Numbered from the stretch's first letter, positions 10,237-18,303 are shown. The stretch: DNA of 64,000 nt from Paenibacillus sp. FJAT-29882 (GCF_001510645.1 NZ_LMVB01000002.1:62001-126000); one strand, 5' to 3'. Numbers and translations: made by a program. Notes: a model not told the origin generated them from the letters alone.

Positions 10237-10800
10237 TTAAATCTTTCCTACAAGATCAAGGCTTGGTTTAAGTGTAGTAGAACCTTCTTGCCATTTAGCT
10301 GGGCAAACTTCACCAGGATTGTTTCTAACATATTGTGCTGCTTTAACTTTGTTAACAAGAATGCTTGCATCACGGCCGATGCCACCTGCGTTAACTTCAA
10401 CAGCTTGGATGATGCCGTCTGGATCAATGATAAAAGTACCGCGATCAGCAATCCCTTCAGCTTCGATCAGCACATCAAAGTTGCGAGAGATTGTATGTGA
10501 AGGATCACCGATCATTGGATAGGTAATTTTACCAATCGTTTCTGAGCTATCATGCCATGCCTTATGTGTAAAATGAGTATCTGTTGAAACGGAATACACT
10601 TCAACCCCTAGTTCTTTTAGAGTTGAGTACTGGTTTTGTAGATCTTCAAGCTCAGTTGGACATACGAATGTAAAGTCTGCTGGATAAAAGCAAACTATAC
10701 TCCATTGACCTTTTAGGTTTTCTTCAGTAACATCGACAAACTGACCATTTTGATAAGCTGATGCGTTGAAAGGTTTTACTTCTGTTCCAATTAGAGACAT
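10237..10800 (-). CDS. ahpC: Alkyl hydroperoxide reductase subunit C (peroxiredoxin AhpC)
   Basis: Typical 2-Cys peroxiredoxin that reduces H2O2 and organic hydroperoxides in the cytosol. The 187-residue protein has the peroxidatic cysteine C47 in FTFVCPTE and the resolving cysteine C166 in EVCPAKW. AGGAGG is eight bases ahead of the ATG. It is the first gene of ahpCF, with a PerR-like operator upstream. Confidence 0.98.
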   Translation of the reverse strand: MSLIGTEVKPFNASAYQNGQFVDVTEENLKGQWSIVCFYPADFTFVCPTELEDLQNQYSTLKELGVEVYSVSTDTHFTHKAWHDSSETIGKITYPMIGDPSHTISRNFDVLIEAEGIADRGTFIIDPDGIIQAVEVNAGGIGRDASILVNKVKAAQYVRNNPGEVCPAKWQEGSTTLKPSLDLVGKI

Positions 10801-10922
10801 AATTAATTTCCTCCTGCGTGTGTTTTTGAGAATTATAAATAGTTGGTTTCAGGACATCTATCCCAAACTCTAGTTACTTATATATCGATAATTATCATCT
10901 AAATATAACAATTATTATTTAA

Positions 10923-10977
10923 CTATAATAATTCTAATTCAATATTCATTATCGTATAAAAGTAATTGTTTTGTCAA
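10923..10977 (-). promoter_or_regulatory. ahpC promoter with PerR-like box
   Basis: On the minus strand TTGACA (10977-10972) and GATAAT (10953-10948) are 18 bases apart. Just downstream, TTAGAATTATTATAG (10937-10923) matches the PerR box TTATAATNATTATAA at 13 of 15 positions and would cover the transcription start. A second AT-rich palindrome with GATAATTATC (about 10887-10896) resembles a Fur/PerR half-site pair. This predicts peroxide-inducible, PerR-repressed expression. Confidence 0.8.
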
Positions 10978-11238
10978 GGAAAATGCATAACTTTACCGAT
11001 CGTTGTTTTAATTGATGGTTTTCTTTGATAATGGACTTTACTTTTATTCTACCCCATCACTAATAAAATATTTCAATAGCTTCGGAATGCTGTAACCTCC
11101 AATATAAAAACTTTACTACCAAAAAAATTCCACATAAGATTAAATACCCTTTTCCAGTAGAGACGTGCACTCTACTTGGTCGGGCCGGCATGATAGTAGA
11201 CGGCAGAGCCTGATTCTTATATAAAGGGGTAGCCTTAC
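10978..11238. other. Intergenic stretch without a gene
   Basis: About 260 bases between the ahpC promoter and the terC terminator. No ORF with a ribosome-binding site is seen. A short GC-richer patch (about 11186-11215, with GGGCCGGCATGATAG and GAGCCTGATTC) vaguely resembles the palindromic repeat family near 15-19 kb, too weakly to call. Confidence 0.5.
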
Positions 11239-11280
11239 TAAAATAACTGGCCGCCTTAAAGAGCGCAGCCAGTTATTTTC
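11239..11280 (-). terminator. Terminator downstream of terC (first copy)
   Basis: Inverted repeat AAATAACTGGC / GCCAGTTATTT with a T-rich tail, starting just after the stop codon of the TerC gene on the minus strand. Confidence 0.85.
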
Positions 11281-11281
11281 C

Positions 11282-12052
11282 TTATTCTTTTACAGGGTCC
11301 AGTTTCTCTTTTGAAAAAAACCAGCCACCTAACGCAATCAAAATCAGCACGACATAGAAGATAGTTTTCCAAGCCACTGAATGGGCAAACGCTTCAGGCA
11401 ATATTGCTAACGCTGGATGTGATAATGTGTAAATAGCTAGTTTCACACCGACCCAGCCGACGATCATAAATGCAGCCACTTCAAGCCCTGGTCGAGTATG
11501 CAGCAGTTTCACAAACACATTGGCCGCAAAACGCATGATAATTAATCCGATCAATCCACCTGCGAAGATTACGATAAACTTACCGCCGTCTAAGCCACCA
11601 ATATTCGGTAAGTTCGTATCTGGAAGCGCCATTGCCAATGCAACGGCGGCAAGGATCGAGTCTACCGCAAACGCAATATCCGCTAGTTCCACTTTGAAAA
11701 CTGTCGCCCAAAAGCCAGCTTTCTTCGTTTCCTTTTCCTCAGTAACGTTTTCTTCACTCTTCTTTACTAGAAGTTTTCTAAATATATGGTTCAAGGCAAT
11801 AAATATTAAATAAATGGCGCCAATCGCTTGGACCTGCCATACATCGACAAGATATGAAATCGCAAACAGCGAGCCAAAACGGAAAACAAACGCTCCTGCA
11901 AGTCCATAGAATAACGCTTTTTTCCTTTCTTCATCCGGTAGATGCCTTACCATAATCGCCAACACAAGCGCATTATCCGCAGCTAAAAGCCCTTCAAGTG
12001 CAACCAACACAAGTAACACCCAACCATACTCAAGTAAAATTGAAAATTCCAT
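11282..12052 (-). CDS. TerC-family Mn2+ exporter (YkoY/MeeY-like)
   Basis: Polytopic membrane protein of the TerC family; B. subtilis homologues YkoY and YceF export Mn2+. The 256-residue protein has several predicted transmembrane segments and the intramembrane acidic motifs LEGLLAADNALVLA near residue 18 and ELADIAFAVDSILAA in the middle. An ATG at 12076 would add eight residues, but the ATG at 12052 (MEFSILLEYG) matches YkoY-type N-termini as I recall them. It sits 37 bases downstream of the DUF1232 gene. Both lie behind a yybP-ykoY leader, the arrangement known for ykoY. Confidence 0.92.
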   Translation of the reverse strand: MEFSILLEYGWVLLVLVALEGLLAADNALVLAIMVRHLPDEERKKALFYGLAGAFVFRFGSLFAISYLVDVWQVQAIGAIYLIFIALNHIFRKLLVKKSEENVTEEKETKKAGFWATVFKVELADIAFAVDSILAAVALAMALPDTNLPNIGGLDGGKFIVIFAGGLIGLIIMRFAANVFVKLLHTRPGLEVAAFMIVGWVGVKLAIYTLSHPALAILPEAFAHSVAWKTIFYVVLILIALGGWFFSKEKLDPVKE

Positions 12053-12089
12053 ATGTCCTAACTTCCCCTCTTTCATTTTTTAAAATAGG

Positions 12090-12413
12090 TTACCCCATTA
12101 GCTTATGTTTTTCCTTAAGTGTTTCCGGTGATAGCTGAACCATCCAGTTCACAACAATTCCAAAAATCATCACATCATCCACTATTCCAATGAGCGAGAA
12201 GAAATCTGGAATCAAATCAAACGGAAATACTGCGTACCCAATCATGAATACTATTCCCATCACTTTTTTATGAAGCTGAACTTCGCGTGAAATGAAGAAT
12301 TCCTTTAGAAACGGAAGAACCGTCCAAAACTTAATGATAAATAGGAAACGTTTAGCAAATTTACCGACCGAACTCACCTCGCTTTTATTGAAAGTTGAAA
12401 AATAATCAAACAA
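12090..12413 (-). CDS. DUF1232 (YkvA-like) small membrane protein
   Basis: Small protein of up to 107 residues with a DUF1232 core (VFPFDLIPDFFSLIGIVDDVMIFG) and two hydrophobic segments. The function of the family is unknown. It is the first gene behind the yybP-ykoY leader and co-directional with terC, so it may take part in Mn handling; this is inference. The start is unclear. No ATG fits: the TTG at 12413 lies in the U-tract of the leader terminator, with AAAGG in the terminator stem as its possible Shine-Dalgarno; a GTG at 12377 is the other choice. Confidence 0.75.
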   Translation of the reverse strand: MFDYFSTFNKSEVSSVGKFAKRFLFIIKFWTVLPFLKEFFISREVQLHKKVMGIVFMIGYAVFPFDLIPDFFSLIGIVDDVMIFGIVVNWMVQLSPETLKEKHKLMG

Positions 12414-12442
12414 AAAACCTTTACCAAAATACGGTAAAGGTT
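12411..12442 (-). terminator. Terminator of the yybP-ykoY leader
   Basis: ACCTTTACC / GGTAAAGGT stem followed by TTTTTTG on the minus strand, between the aptamer and the DUF1232 gene. The aptamer's own 3' strand (GACCTTTACC) can compete for the same bases, as expected of a Mn-responsive on-switch. Confidence 0.87.
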
Positions 12443-12474
12443 TGAAATTCTATGGTTATACCTTTACCCTTCTT

Positions 12475-12569
12475 CGGTAAAGGTCTTGCTAACAACATCA
12501 AGTTGCCAACAAAGCCGAGAGAAATTCTCTGAAATGACGACTTTGCTGTAAAAGCTACTCCCCTTTAGG
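12475..12569 (-). promoter_or_regulatory. yybP-ykoY Mn2+ riboswitch
   Basis: On the minus strand CCTAAAGGGGAGTAGC opens the motif; CGTCATTTCAGAG, a central stem, and GTTGGCAACTTGA follow; AGCAAGACCTTTACC closes it. The opening AAAGGGGAGTAG and closing GACCTTT are the conserved yybP-ykoY ends and pair as P1. Known function: binds Mn2+ and prevents termination, switching on Mn exporters such as the TerC protein downstream. Confidence 0.88.
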
Positions 12570-12622
12570 AGAATATTCAATTATTTACCATTATTATACT
12601 ATACATATCGCAGTTTTGTCAA

Positions 12623-12733
12623 ATAAAGTGAAACTTCCATCAGTGCTTTTTTTATCCCCCACCTATTTTTTTCTTGAATCTCGCACAAAAATTGAGGTGG
12701 GGATATTACAGCCTGTTAAATTGGGATGAAATA
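12623..12733 (-). repeat. IS200/IS605-like non-autonomous repeat, copy C (diverged)
   Basis: Minus strand closes with GGAAGTTTCACTTTAT and opens with TTATTTCATCCCAATTTAACAG. The internal CCCCCACCT...GAGGTGGGG hairpin of the family is visible on the plus strand. It is more diverged than copies B and D. Confidence 0.6.
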
Positions 12734-12789
12734 ATCTGTACCACCTCTTATATGAAACCTTCAGAAAAAAATTAAAATGCAAAAAGAAA

Positions 12790-12818
12790 CAGAAAGCCCT
12801 GATACAAATGGCTTTCTG
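12790..12818 (-). terminator. Probable terminator downstream of the second terC
   Basis: CAGAAAGCC / GGCTTTCTG stem followed on the minus strand by TTTCTTTTTG. A second short hairpin (AATGGTG/CACCATT, 12845-12861) lies immediately after the TerC stop but lacks a U-run. Confidence 0.7.
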
Positions 12819-12866
12819 CTCCTAAGTATGTTCAATATTGATTAAATGGTGCCAAACACCATTATC

Positions 12867-13628
12867 TTAGCTCTCAGTCGAAGTAGCTGCCTTACGCTCA
12901 TTTCGCTTATGAATGATAAACGTAATTACGAACGCAACAACGATGATGCCAAAAAATGCTGTATGTGGTACATGAATATTAAATACACTCAATAACATCT
13001 TAAGCGCAATAATCCCGATTAAAATGAAAGCTGTATTTTCAAGTTCAGGAATTTTATCAATTAGATTTAGGAATACTCGAGCTACTGTACGCATTAATAA
13101 AATCCCAATCATACCGCCCAATAATAGTACCCAAACTTGATCCGAAATTGCGAAGGCTGCCAGAATCGAGTCAGCCGAGAAGGCGATATCCATTCCTTCT
13201 ACCATAATGACCGTTGCCCAAAACGTTCCAAATGTACGGACTAACCAAGTGTTTTTATTGAATTCTTTTACTTCATCATCCTCGCCGGATTTTTTCCGGA
13301 AATGACTGAAAGCAATCCATCCAAGATAAAGTGCACCTAATACTTTAATCCACCAGAAGTTAACTAAGTAAACGCCGATTCCAATGAAAATGAATCTAAA
13401 TACATAAGCACCTAATAAGCCATACATCAATGCTTTTTTTCGTTTTTCTTCTGGAAGATGTTTAACCATGACTGCCAGCACAAGTGCATTATCAGCTGAT
13501 AGTAACCCTTCCATAATAATTAATGTCCCAATTAATCCCCAAGCTACAGGATCCGTTAACACTTCTCCCCACATTTCCCAGTCGAAGAATAAAGCGTACG
13601 TACTAAACATTTGATTTAAAATTTCCAA
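12867..13628 (-). CDS. TerC-family Mn2+ exporter (YceF/MeeF-like)
   Basis: Second TerC paralogue, 253 residues, closer to B. subtilis YceF as I recall it. It has the acidic motifs MEGLLSADNALVLA near residue 40 and EGMDIAFSADSILAA in the middle, and IDKIPELENTAFILIG in the C-terminal half. The start is a TTG (MEILNQMF...) with AGGGAGG 11 bases upstream; the N-terminus aligns with YceF-type proteins. Unlike the first copy, it has no yybP-ykoY motif upstream, only simple hairpins. Confidence 0.9.
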   Translation of the reverse strand: MEILNQMFSTYALFFDWEMWGEVLTDPVAWGLIGTLIIMEGLLSADNALVLAVMVKHLPEEKRKKALMYGLLGAYVFRFIFIGIGVYLVNFWWIKVLGALYLGWIAFSHFRKKSGEDDEVKEFNKNTWLVRTFGTFWATVIMVEGMDIAFSADSILAAFAISDQVWVLLLGGMIGILLMRTVARVFLNLIDKIPELENTAFILIGIIALKMLLSVFNIHVPHTAFFGIIVVAFVITFIIHKRNERKAATSTES

Positions 13629-13857
13629 AAAAAGATAACCTCCCTAAAATATTGAACTATAAAATCTGCTTGGATATGAAAATACAGTATCTTTCTTTTT
13701 TTAAAAGATACGCTCACAATCCGCACTACATTCCACGATAATCACGCCAACGTGATTTGTATAGTCTAAATCATACCATGAGTAAGGGAGTAGGACAATT
13801 ATTAATTACTTTTTTACAAAAAAATAACACCTTTCCCTTTACGAATGGTGTTATTAT
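13629..13857 (-). promoter_or_regulatory. Leader region of the second terC with hairpins
   Basis: Holds a GTATCTTT/AAAGATAC hairpin (13687-13711), a perfect AATCACG-CCAA-CGTGATT hairpin (13740-13757), and an AATAACACC / GGTGTTATT stem with a U-run on the minus strand (13818-13857) that looks like an intrinsic terminator. No gene seen. The terminator points toward terC, so it either ends an unseen short transcript or belongs to an attenuated leader. Confidence 0.55.
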
Positions 13858-13907
13858 CTTTAAATTTCCATTTATTTATTTATTACTTCTGCGTAACTCT
13901 CGGTAAG

Positions 13908-13960
13908 TTTCACTGTACCTCAACAATCGGGCTTAACAGCCTGTTAAGCTGAGATAAAAT
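13908..13960 (-). repeat. Fragment related to the 438-bp IS605-like element (copy F)
   Basis: On the minus strand TTTATCTCAGCTTAACAGG is followed by AGCCCGATTGTTGAGGTACAG and TGAAACTTACCGAG. The latter part closely matches the interior of the element at 44003-44036 (AGCCCGATTGGTGAGATACAG, TGAAACTTACCG). So this is a short relative carrying an element left end fused to an interior piece. Confidence 0.5.
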
Positions 13961-13967
13961 TTCCCAC

Positions 13968-14117
13968 TTTACAATCCATCATTACAATTTATAATAGGAA
14001 GTAATAGACTAAAAGCTGCATGGCAAGTTTGCGGCAGGTGGATTTTTCTTAAAGTTTACAACTTTACTTTTCGCCACCCATCCTTTATTAAGGGGATGGG
14101 TGGCTTTATTGTTTTAT
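13968..14117 (+). promoter_or_regulatory. Promoter and attenuator-type leader of the EamA gene
   Basis: TTTACA (13968) and TATAAT (13990) are 16 bases apart. The roughly 130-base leader has a GCTGCA/TGCGGC hairpin, an AAAGTT-TAC-AACTTT hairpin, and a strong terminator GCCACCCATCC / GGATGGGTGGC followed by TTTATTGTTTT (about 14076-14117), only a few bases before the gene's AGGAGG. A GGTGG upstream (14036-14040) can pair with the CCACC of the terminator's 5' arm, giving an alternative fold. This layout is typical of a riboswitch or attenuator, but it matches no class I know. Confidence 0.6.
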
Positions 14118-14130
14118 AGGAGGTTTTTTA

Positions 14131-15012
14131 ATGGGTATATGGAAATATGCTTTACTAGTCTTTCTTGGTGGCTGTTCATACGGAGTTATCTCATCATTTG
14201 TTAAATTAGGTTATAAAAATGGTTATGGAATAAGTGATTTGACGGGCAGTCAGTATTTGCTTGGAGCCATTATGTTATGGATTATTACGATCTTTGTCCC
14301 CAAAATTAGGTTAAGTGGTAAACAATGGCTGATTTTGTTGATCAGCGGAATGCCCATGGGTTTAACTGGGATTTTTTATAATAAATCACTGGGATATGTC
14401 GATGCTTCATTTGCTATTATCCTGCTTTTGCAATTCACCTGGATCAGCATTATTTTACAATACATTTTTGATAAGAAAGTACCGGACCGTAAGAGTATTA
14501 TTGCAACGGCAATCATCCTTTGCGGCTCCGTTTTAGCTTCAGGTTTTTTAAGTAGTGATCTCACCTTTTCACTTGTCGGAATCGGCTGGGGACTGCTTTC
14601 GGCATTATCCTTTGCCACCTTTATTTATGTAAGTGGTCGTGCAAGTCTTCCGATTCATCCAATCTACAAAAGTGCAATCATGACAACCGGAGCGGCACTT
14701 CTCGTGTTTACCGTACTTCCACCAGTATTTCTCCTAAACGGAGCATTGGCGGATGGATTGCTTAAATACGGTCTTCTTATTGGTTTCTTCGGTTCACTCG
14801 TCCCTCCACTTTTATTTAATATTGGCATGCCAAAAGTAGGCAGTGGTCTCGGCACTATCCTAAGTGCCTCCGAACTACCAACAGCCGTTCTCATGTCCAC
14901 ATTTGTGCTACACGAAGTTGTCACCCTCTCTCAATGGACTGGTGTAGCAGTGATTCTATTCGGGATTGCATATCCGAATTTTCAAAGGAGAAGGCTTTCT
15001 TCTCATACCTAA
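14131..15012 (+). CDS. EamA/DMT-family exporter
   Basis: Ten-helix drug/metabolite transporter, 293 residues, with two EamA repeats: roughly residues 5-135 (GGCSYGVISSFVKLGY start) and 150-285 (GLLSALSFATFIYVSGR start). Members export amino acids, nucleosides or other metabolites; the substrate is not evident. AGGAGG is nine bases ahead of the ATG. Expression seems controlled by the hairpin leader directly upstream. A palindromic repeat follows the stop codon and can act as a terminator. Confidence 0.85.
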   Translation: MGIWKYALLVFLGGCSYGVISSFVKLGYKNGYGISDLTGSQYLLGAIMLWIITIFVPKIRLSGKQWLILLISGMPMGLTGIFYNKSLGYVDASFAIILLLQFTWISIILQYIFDKKVPDRKSIIATAIILCGSVLASGFLSSDLTFSLVGIGWGLLSALSFATFIYVSGRASLPIHPIYKSAIMTTGAALLVFTVLPPVFLLNGALADGLLKYGLLIGFFGSLVPPLLFNIGMPKVGSGLGTILSASELPTAVLMSTFVLHEVVTLSQWTGVAVILFGIAYPNFQRRRLSSHT

Positions 15013-15027
15013 CTTTTTAAAATTCTT

Positions 15028-15153
15028 GAAAGAGGATGTTCCAAAAGGTCTGACCTAGCACTACTATACAGTTTTTCGAGTTACTTACACTTCATCTAAA
15101 CTGTATGTAGTAGCGATAAGGTCTGACCTTTTACTTATGGGACATCCTCTTTC
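15028..15153. repeat. Palindromic dispersed repeat, family 2, copy 1
   Basis: GAAAGAGGATGTTCC ... AAAAGGTCTGACC at the left is answered by GGTCTGACCTTTT ... GGGACATCCTCTTTC at the right. Inside is a second palindrome, CTACTATACAG / CTGTATGTAGTAG. The same outer design occurs at 16843-16953 and 19446-19566. It lies between convergent genes and may serve both as terminator. Confidence 0.7.
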
Positions 15154-15200
15154 TTCTATTATTATTGATTTTTATACTCGTCATGTATGCGCGTACTTTA

Positions 15201-15743
15201 TTATTTAACTTTTTGAATCCAGTCCACAAAGTTATTCATTACTGTATCTAAGAATTGAATCGTCGGTTCATGGACTAGGTTTCCAGATTCATTAATTTTT
15301 TCATGTACGGCTCCGATAAATACTTCGTTCCCAGGCAGAGTGAATGCGGAAACGCCAGGTGAGTTTAAGATTTGACGAAGTTGCATTTGAGCACGAACTG
15401 TACCTAGTGCACCTGGAGAACACCCAACAATCATGACTGGCTTATTCACCATTACTTTATCCACCCTCGAAAACCAGTCAATGGCATTTTTCAAGAAACC
15501 TGATATGGAATGGTTGTATTCTGGTGTTGCAATTAAGATTCCGTCACTATCCGTGATTTTTTTCTTAATGTCTGTTACTACGGCTGGCGGGTTTAGCTCC
15601 TCATCTTCATTGTACATAGGAAGATTTTCTAGTGGCAAAATTTCAATTTCGACCTTGTCCGTATATCTTTTTTGCATAAAAGCAGTGATTTTTTTATTAT
15701 ACGATTCTTTACGGGTGCTTCCTACAATGGCCACTACTTTCAC
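15201..15743 (-). CDS. NADPH-dependent FMN reductase (azoreductase-like)
   Basis: Flavodoxin-fold FMN reductase, 180 residues, likely reducing quinones, azo dyes or free flavin. The phosphate-binding loop is GSTRKESYNKK at the N-terminus, followed by TPEYNHSISGFLKNAIDW near residue 75, both hallmarks of the family. The longer frame from 15791 is not used: AAGGAGGGG stands nine bases ahead of a GTG at 15743, giving VKVVAIVGST. Monocistronic; its physiological role is not evident from the neighbours. Confidence 0.88.
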   Translation of the reverse strand: MKVVAIVGSTRKESYNKKITAFMQKRYTDKVEIEILPLENLPMYNEDEELNPPAVVTDIKKKITDSDGILIATPEYNHSISGFLKNAIDWFSRVDKVMVNKPVMIVGCSPGALGTVRAQMQLRQILNSPGVSAFTLPGNEVFIGAVHEKINESGNLVHEPTIQFLDTVMNNFVDWIQKVK

Positions 15744-16200
15744 GATAAAACCCCTCCTTATTTTTATCGAACCAAGACGGTACAGTTTCACACGAAATTG
15801 ACGAGGTTTTTAAGTTTAACTAGGATCATGTCTAAACATCTTTTTAGATTGTTCCAAACATTCCAAACAATATCTTTTACTCGTCATTAGTAGTTTGCCT
15901 CACATCTTCTACTTTAAATCATGTAGAGAATTACACTGAACTGAATGTGAAAAAAAGCGAAATCATCTTCTTATAAAGAAGGTTCAAAAAGTCAGGTAAA
16001 AACAGCTGTCGACTTTCTCGAACAATAACAGCTCACAAAACAATATTAGCTAGACTCAATGTATATGTTATAGGTCGAAAAAATTGATTTTGTGCGATTT
16101 ACTCATTCTTTAAATTAGGCAGTCTTTTGAATAACTCTTATTTCTGGACACATACTAAAGCCGAACGTGCTTTTTCATATAAGAGGAGGAATGAAAATTC
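15744..16200. other. Intergenic stretch without a gene
   Basis: About 450 bases upstream of both the FMN reductase and the CotF-like gene. No ORF with a ribosome-binding site is seen. An imperfect hairpin (GTTCAAAAAGTC ... GACTTTCTCGAAC, about 15984-16022) is the only clear structure. A sporulation promoter for the coat gene is expected near 16100-16180 but I cannot fix it. Confidence 0.4.
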
Positions 16201-16839
16201 ATGCAAAACCAACAAGGACCCATGCATCAAAATATGCATACAGGCGCTGTGCCTCAACAACTGAATCATGGCGGTCATGAAATGTTCGATGTTCATGAAG
16301 TGTTATCAGGAACAATTGGTACACTCAATCAATATATGCTTTTACGCCAACATGTAAAAGACCCCGAACTCATGGATATATTGAATCGCCAATATCAATT
16401 TATCCAAGATGAATACAATATTACAGTTGATTGTTTTACAACCGGCCAGGATCCGCAAAAGCGGACTCAAAGTTATAAAATGAAGCAAGGTAATGACTTC
16501 ATTTATGGGTTAACACCAACCCAGCCGAAGAAACCGTTACAGTCTGTAACAGAAATCACCGATGAGTGCATCTCTGGGTTAATGCTCGGAGCTGTAAAGT
16601 CATCTGCAGCCATGAAAGCAATGGCCGCTTGTGAAGTGACAAATCCAGTGGTCCGTCGGGTGCTCGCAGATTCGGTTCCCAACTGTATTGAAATGGCATA
16701 CGAGATTTCCATTTATCAAAACAAACATCATTATTATCAGGTCCCACAACTGGCACAACAAGATATGCAGCAAATGATAAATGCCTTTGCACCAGCTACT
16801 ATGACACCCCAAACGTCAAATCATAATTTGCCGCATTAA
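16201..16839 (+). CDS. CotF-family spore coat protein
   Basis: 212-residue protein with a Coat_F (ferritin-like helical) domain: FDVHEVLSGTIGTLNQYMLLRQHVKDPELMDIL near residue 29 and a second half with ECISGLMLGAVKSSAAMKAMAACEVTNPVVRRVLADSVPN. The N-terminus is rich in Q, H, M and G (MQNQQGPMHQNMHTG), and the C-terminus is Q/M/N-rich, both common in coat proteins. AGGAGG lies 11 bases ahead of the ATG. It likely assembles in the spore coat; a palindromic repeat follows the stop. Confidence 0.88.
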   Translation: MQNQQGPMHQNMHTGAVPQQLNHGGHEMFDVHEVLSGTIGTLNQYMLLRQHVKDPELMDILNRQYQFIQDEYNITVDCFTTGQDPQKRTQSYKMKQGNDFIYGLTPTQPKKPLQSVTEITDECISGLMLGAVKSSAAMKAMAACEVTNPVVRRVLADSVPNCIEMAYEISIYQNKHHYYQVPQLAQQDMQQMINAFAPATMTPQTSNHNLPH

Positions 16840-16842
16840 CAA

Positions 16843-16953
16843 CATGTCTTAAAGGGTCGGACCTCACACTCTAATCACCGTTTATTATGTCATTTACACG
16901 TAAAATAAACGATATATAGAAGATGTGGGGCCTGATCTTTTCTTCATGGGAAC
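16843..16953. repeat. Palindromic dispersed repeat, family 2, copy 2
   Basis: Opens with ATGTCTTAAAGGGTCGGACC and CTCACA and closes with TGTGGGGCCTGATC and CTTCATGGGAACC, matching the design of copies 1 and 3. It follows the coat gene. Between it and the next gene (16954-17160), a GAGCTGACTT/AAGTCAGCT hairpin (17034-17057) and an ACACAGTATA/TATACTGTGT pair (17083-17113) are seen; no gene. Confidence 0.65.
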
Positions 16954-17160
16954 CGCTTTTGTCTAGTTAAAACCGCCTGATTTTCTCCAGTATTGAAAGG
17001 CAAAGTAGCATCGTTATTCCTTTAAAACGTTTGAAGCTGACTTCATCAAAAGTCAGCTCCCCAAACTACAAAACACAGTATAAAATACGTGCATGTAACA
17101 CGATATACTGTGTGTAGAATGCGATGTATAGTTTTTTTAGTCTTACCTTTGTGTTTTTGC

Positions 17161-18021
17161 CTATTCTTTTAATAAATATTCCACTTTATCAATCGCTTCT
17201 TGCAATTTTTCACTATTTTCGCGATACATCTTTTTCGCTTCTTTATTTTCCGTTCCAAGTGCGAATAATTCAAGGTCTGCTTGGCATTTTTTCATGGTTG
17301 CGATTAATAACGGTTTCTCTTGTGGAGGTGGTACTTGAAGTTTATCATCATATAGATCGACGGTTAATTGTCCATACGTATCGACTTGTCCAAGAAAGAC
17401 ATTTTCAAGAAGTACGCCGGTTTTTTCCAGCTCAGTCTGTAGCCAAAGTCTACTTCGCCCTGCAGTGGACAATGGTTCATCCAGTACTTTTCCATCCATA
17501 ATAACCGTCTGAGATTCCTTAATGGGTGCAATAGAAAAATGTAAATCCTTCGCAGTCAATGGTTGATTTTCTTTCTTAAGTAATACACTTAAATCTCCGG
17601 TGGCCTCTAATACGGCAAACTCTACATCGGCGACCTGAAAAACTTGATTTTTTCGAAGCCCCTTCAATAACTCATCTGTCGTGTATCTTTCCTTTTTTAA
17701 ATTTTCTTCCATAATCTTGCCATCTTTGATCAAAACGGTTCCTTTTCCTTCTATAATATTTCGAAAGGATTTGCTTTTTAACGAAATGAAACTAGCTAAA
17801 AATGGGATCACTGAAATAGTTAGAATAGATAATACCCCTAAAAATATACTTGGTTCAAGTCCGATAGCAACCGCTGCTCCAATACTACCTATCGCGATCC
17901 CAATGACGTATTCAAAGAAAGACAGTTGAGAGATTTGCTTTTTCCCTAACCATTTTGCCACTAAAAATAGAACAACTATAAATAGTAAGGAACGTCCGAT
18001 TACCGCTAACCAATCTGGCAC
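17161..18021 (-). CDS. 2Duf-type protein (DUF421 with C-terminal DUF1657-like domain)
   Basis: 286-residue membrane protein. Residues about 5-75 hold three transmembrane segments (SLLFIVVLFLVAKWLGKK, FEYVIGIAIGSIGAAVAIG, LSILTISVIPFLASF), followed by the two YetF-like soluble domains with KDGKIMEENL and MDGKVLDEPL. The last 50 residues (MKKCQADLELFALGTENKEA) resemble the DUF1657 protein encoded at 19575-19778. A GTG start lies behind AGGAGG. In other Bacillus species this fusion is found in mobile spoVA operons (spoVA2mob) and contributes to spore heat resistance. Here it follows spoVAD and a DUF1657 gene, so forespore expression is likely. Confidence 0.87.
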   Translation of the reverse strand: MPDWLAVIGRSLLFIVVLFLVAKWLGKKQISQLSFFEYVIGIAIGSIGAAVAIGLEPSIFLGVLSILTISVIPFLASFISLKSKSFRNIIEGKGTVLIKDGKIMEENLKKERYTTDELLKGLRKNQVFQVADVEFAVLEATGDLSVLLKKENQPLTAKDLHFSIAPIKESQTVIMDGKVLDEPLSTAGRSRLWLQTELEKTGVLLENVFLGQVDTYGQLTVDLYDDKLQVPPPQEKPLLIATMKKCQADLELFALGTENKEAKKMYRENSEKLQEAIDKVEYLLKE

Positions 18022-18048
18022 TTTTTTACACCTCCTAGCAACTATACT

Positions 18049-18255
18049 TTAAAACCCTTTGTATTGTGTTTCCTCGACTTCCATTTCGACAACTCGTTTT
18101 TGTATGTCGGCCACTACACCATTCACAAGGACCCTTGTCTCGCGAAGCACATGTTTCGCTTCGTCATCTGGGGTCCGTATCGCTAAGCTGGATAAATTCG
18201 CTTCAATTCCTTTGAGACTAGCTAAACATTGTTTCACTTCTGATCCGATTGTCAT
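18049..18255 (-). CDS. DUF1657 small protein (spoVA-associated)
   Basis: 68-residue helical protein with the DUF1657 pattern (VKQCLASLKGIEANLSSLAIRT...EAKHVL) and an EETQYKGF tail. The function is unknown, but the family accompanies SpoVAD/2Duf genes in spore operons. AAAGGAG precedes the ATG. It lies 27 bases upstream of the 2Duf gene and 48 downstream of spoVAD, so they are probably co-transcribed. Confidence 0.87.
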   Translation of the reverse strand: MTIGSEVKQCLASLKGIEANLSSLAIRTPDDEAKHVLRETRVLVNGVVADIQKRVVEMEVEETQYKGF

Positions 18256-18303
18256 GACATAATGCTCCTTTTTCTTTTAGCCCTAGTGTGTGCATCACGG
18301 TTC

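Noticed and set aside
13629-13857. Second yybP-ykoY riboswitch upstream of the YceF-like gene
   Set aside because: The invariant GGGGAGTAG opening and GACCTTT-type closing blocks are absent in the right orientation.
17034-17113. Fourth copy of the family 2 repeat after the coat gene
   Set aside because: It has a similar central palindrome (ACACAGTATA/TATACTGTGT) but lacks the conserved outer arms, so only the hairpins are noted.
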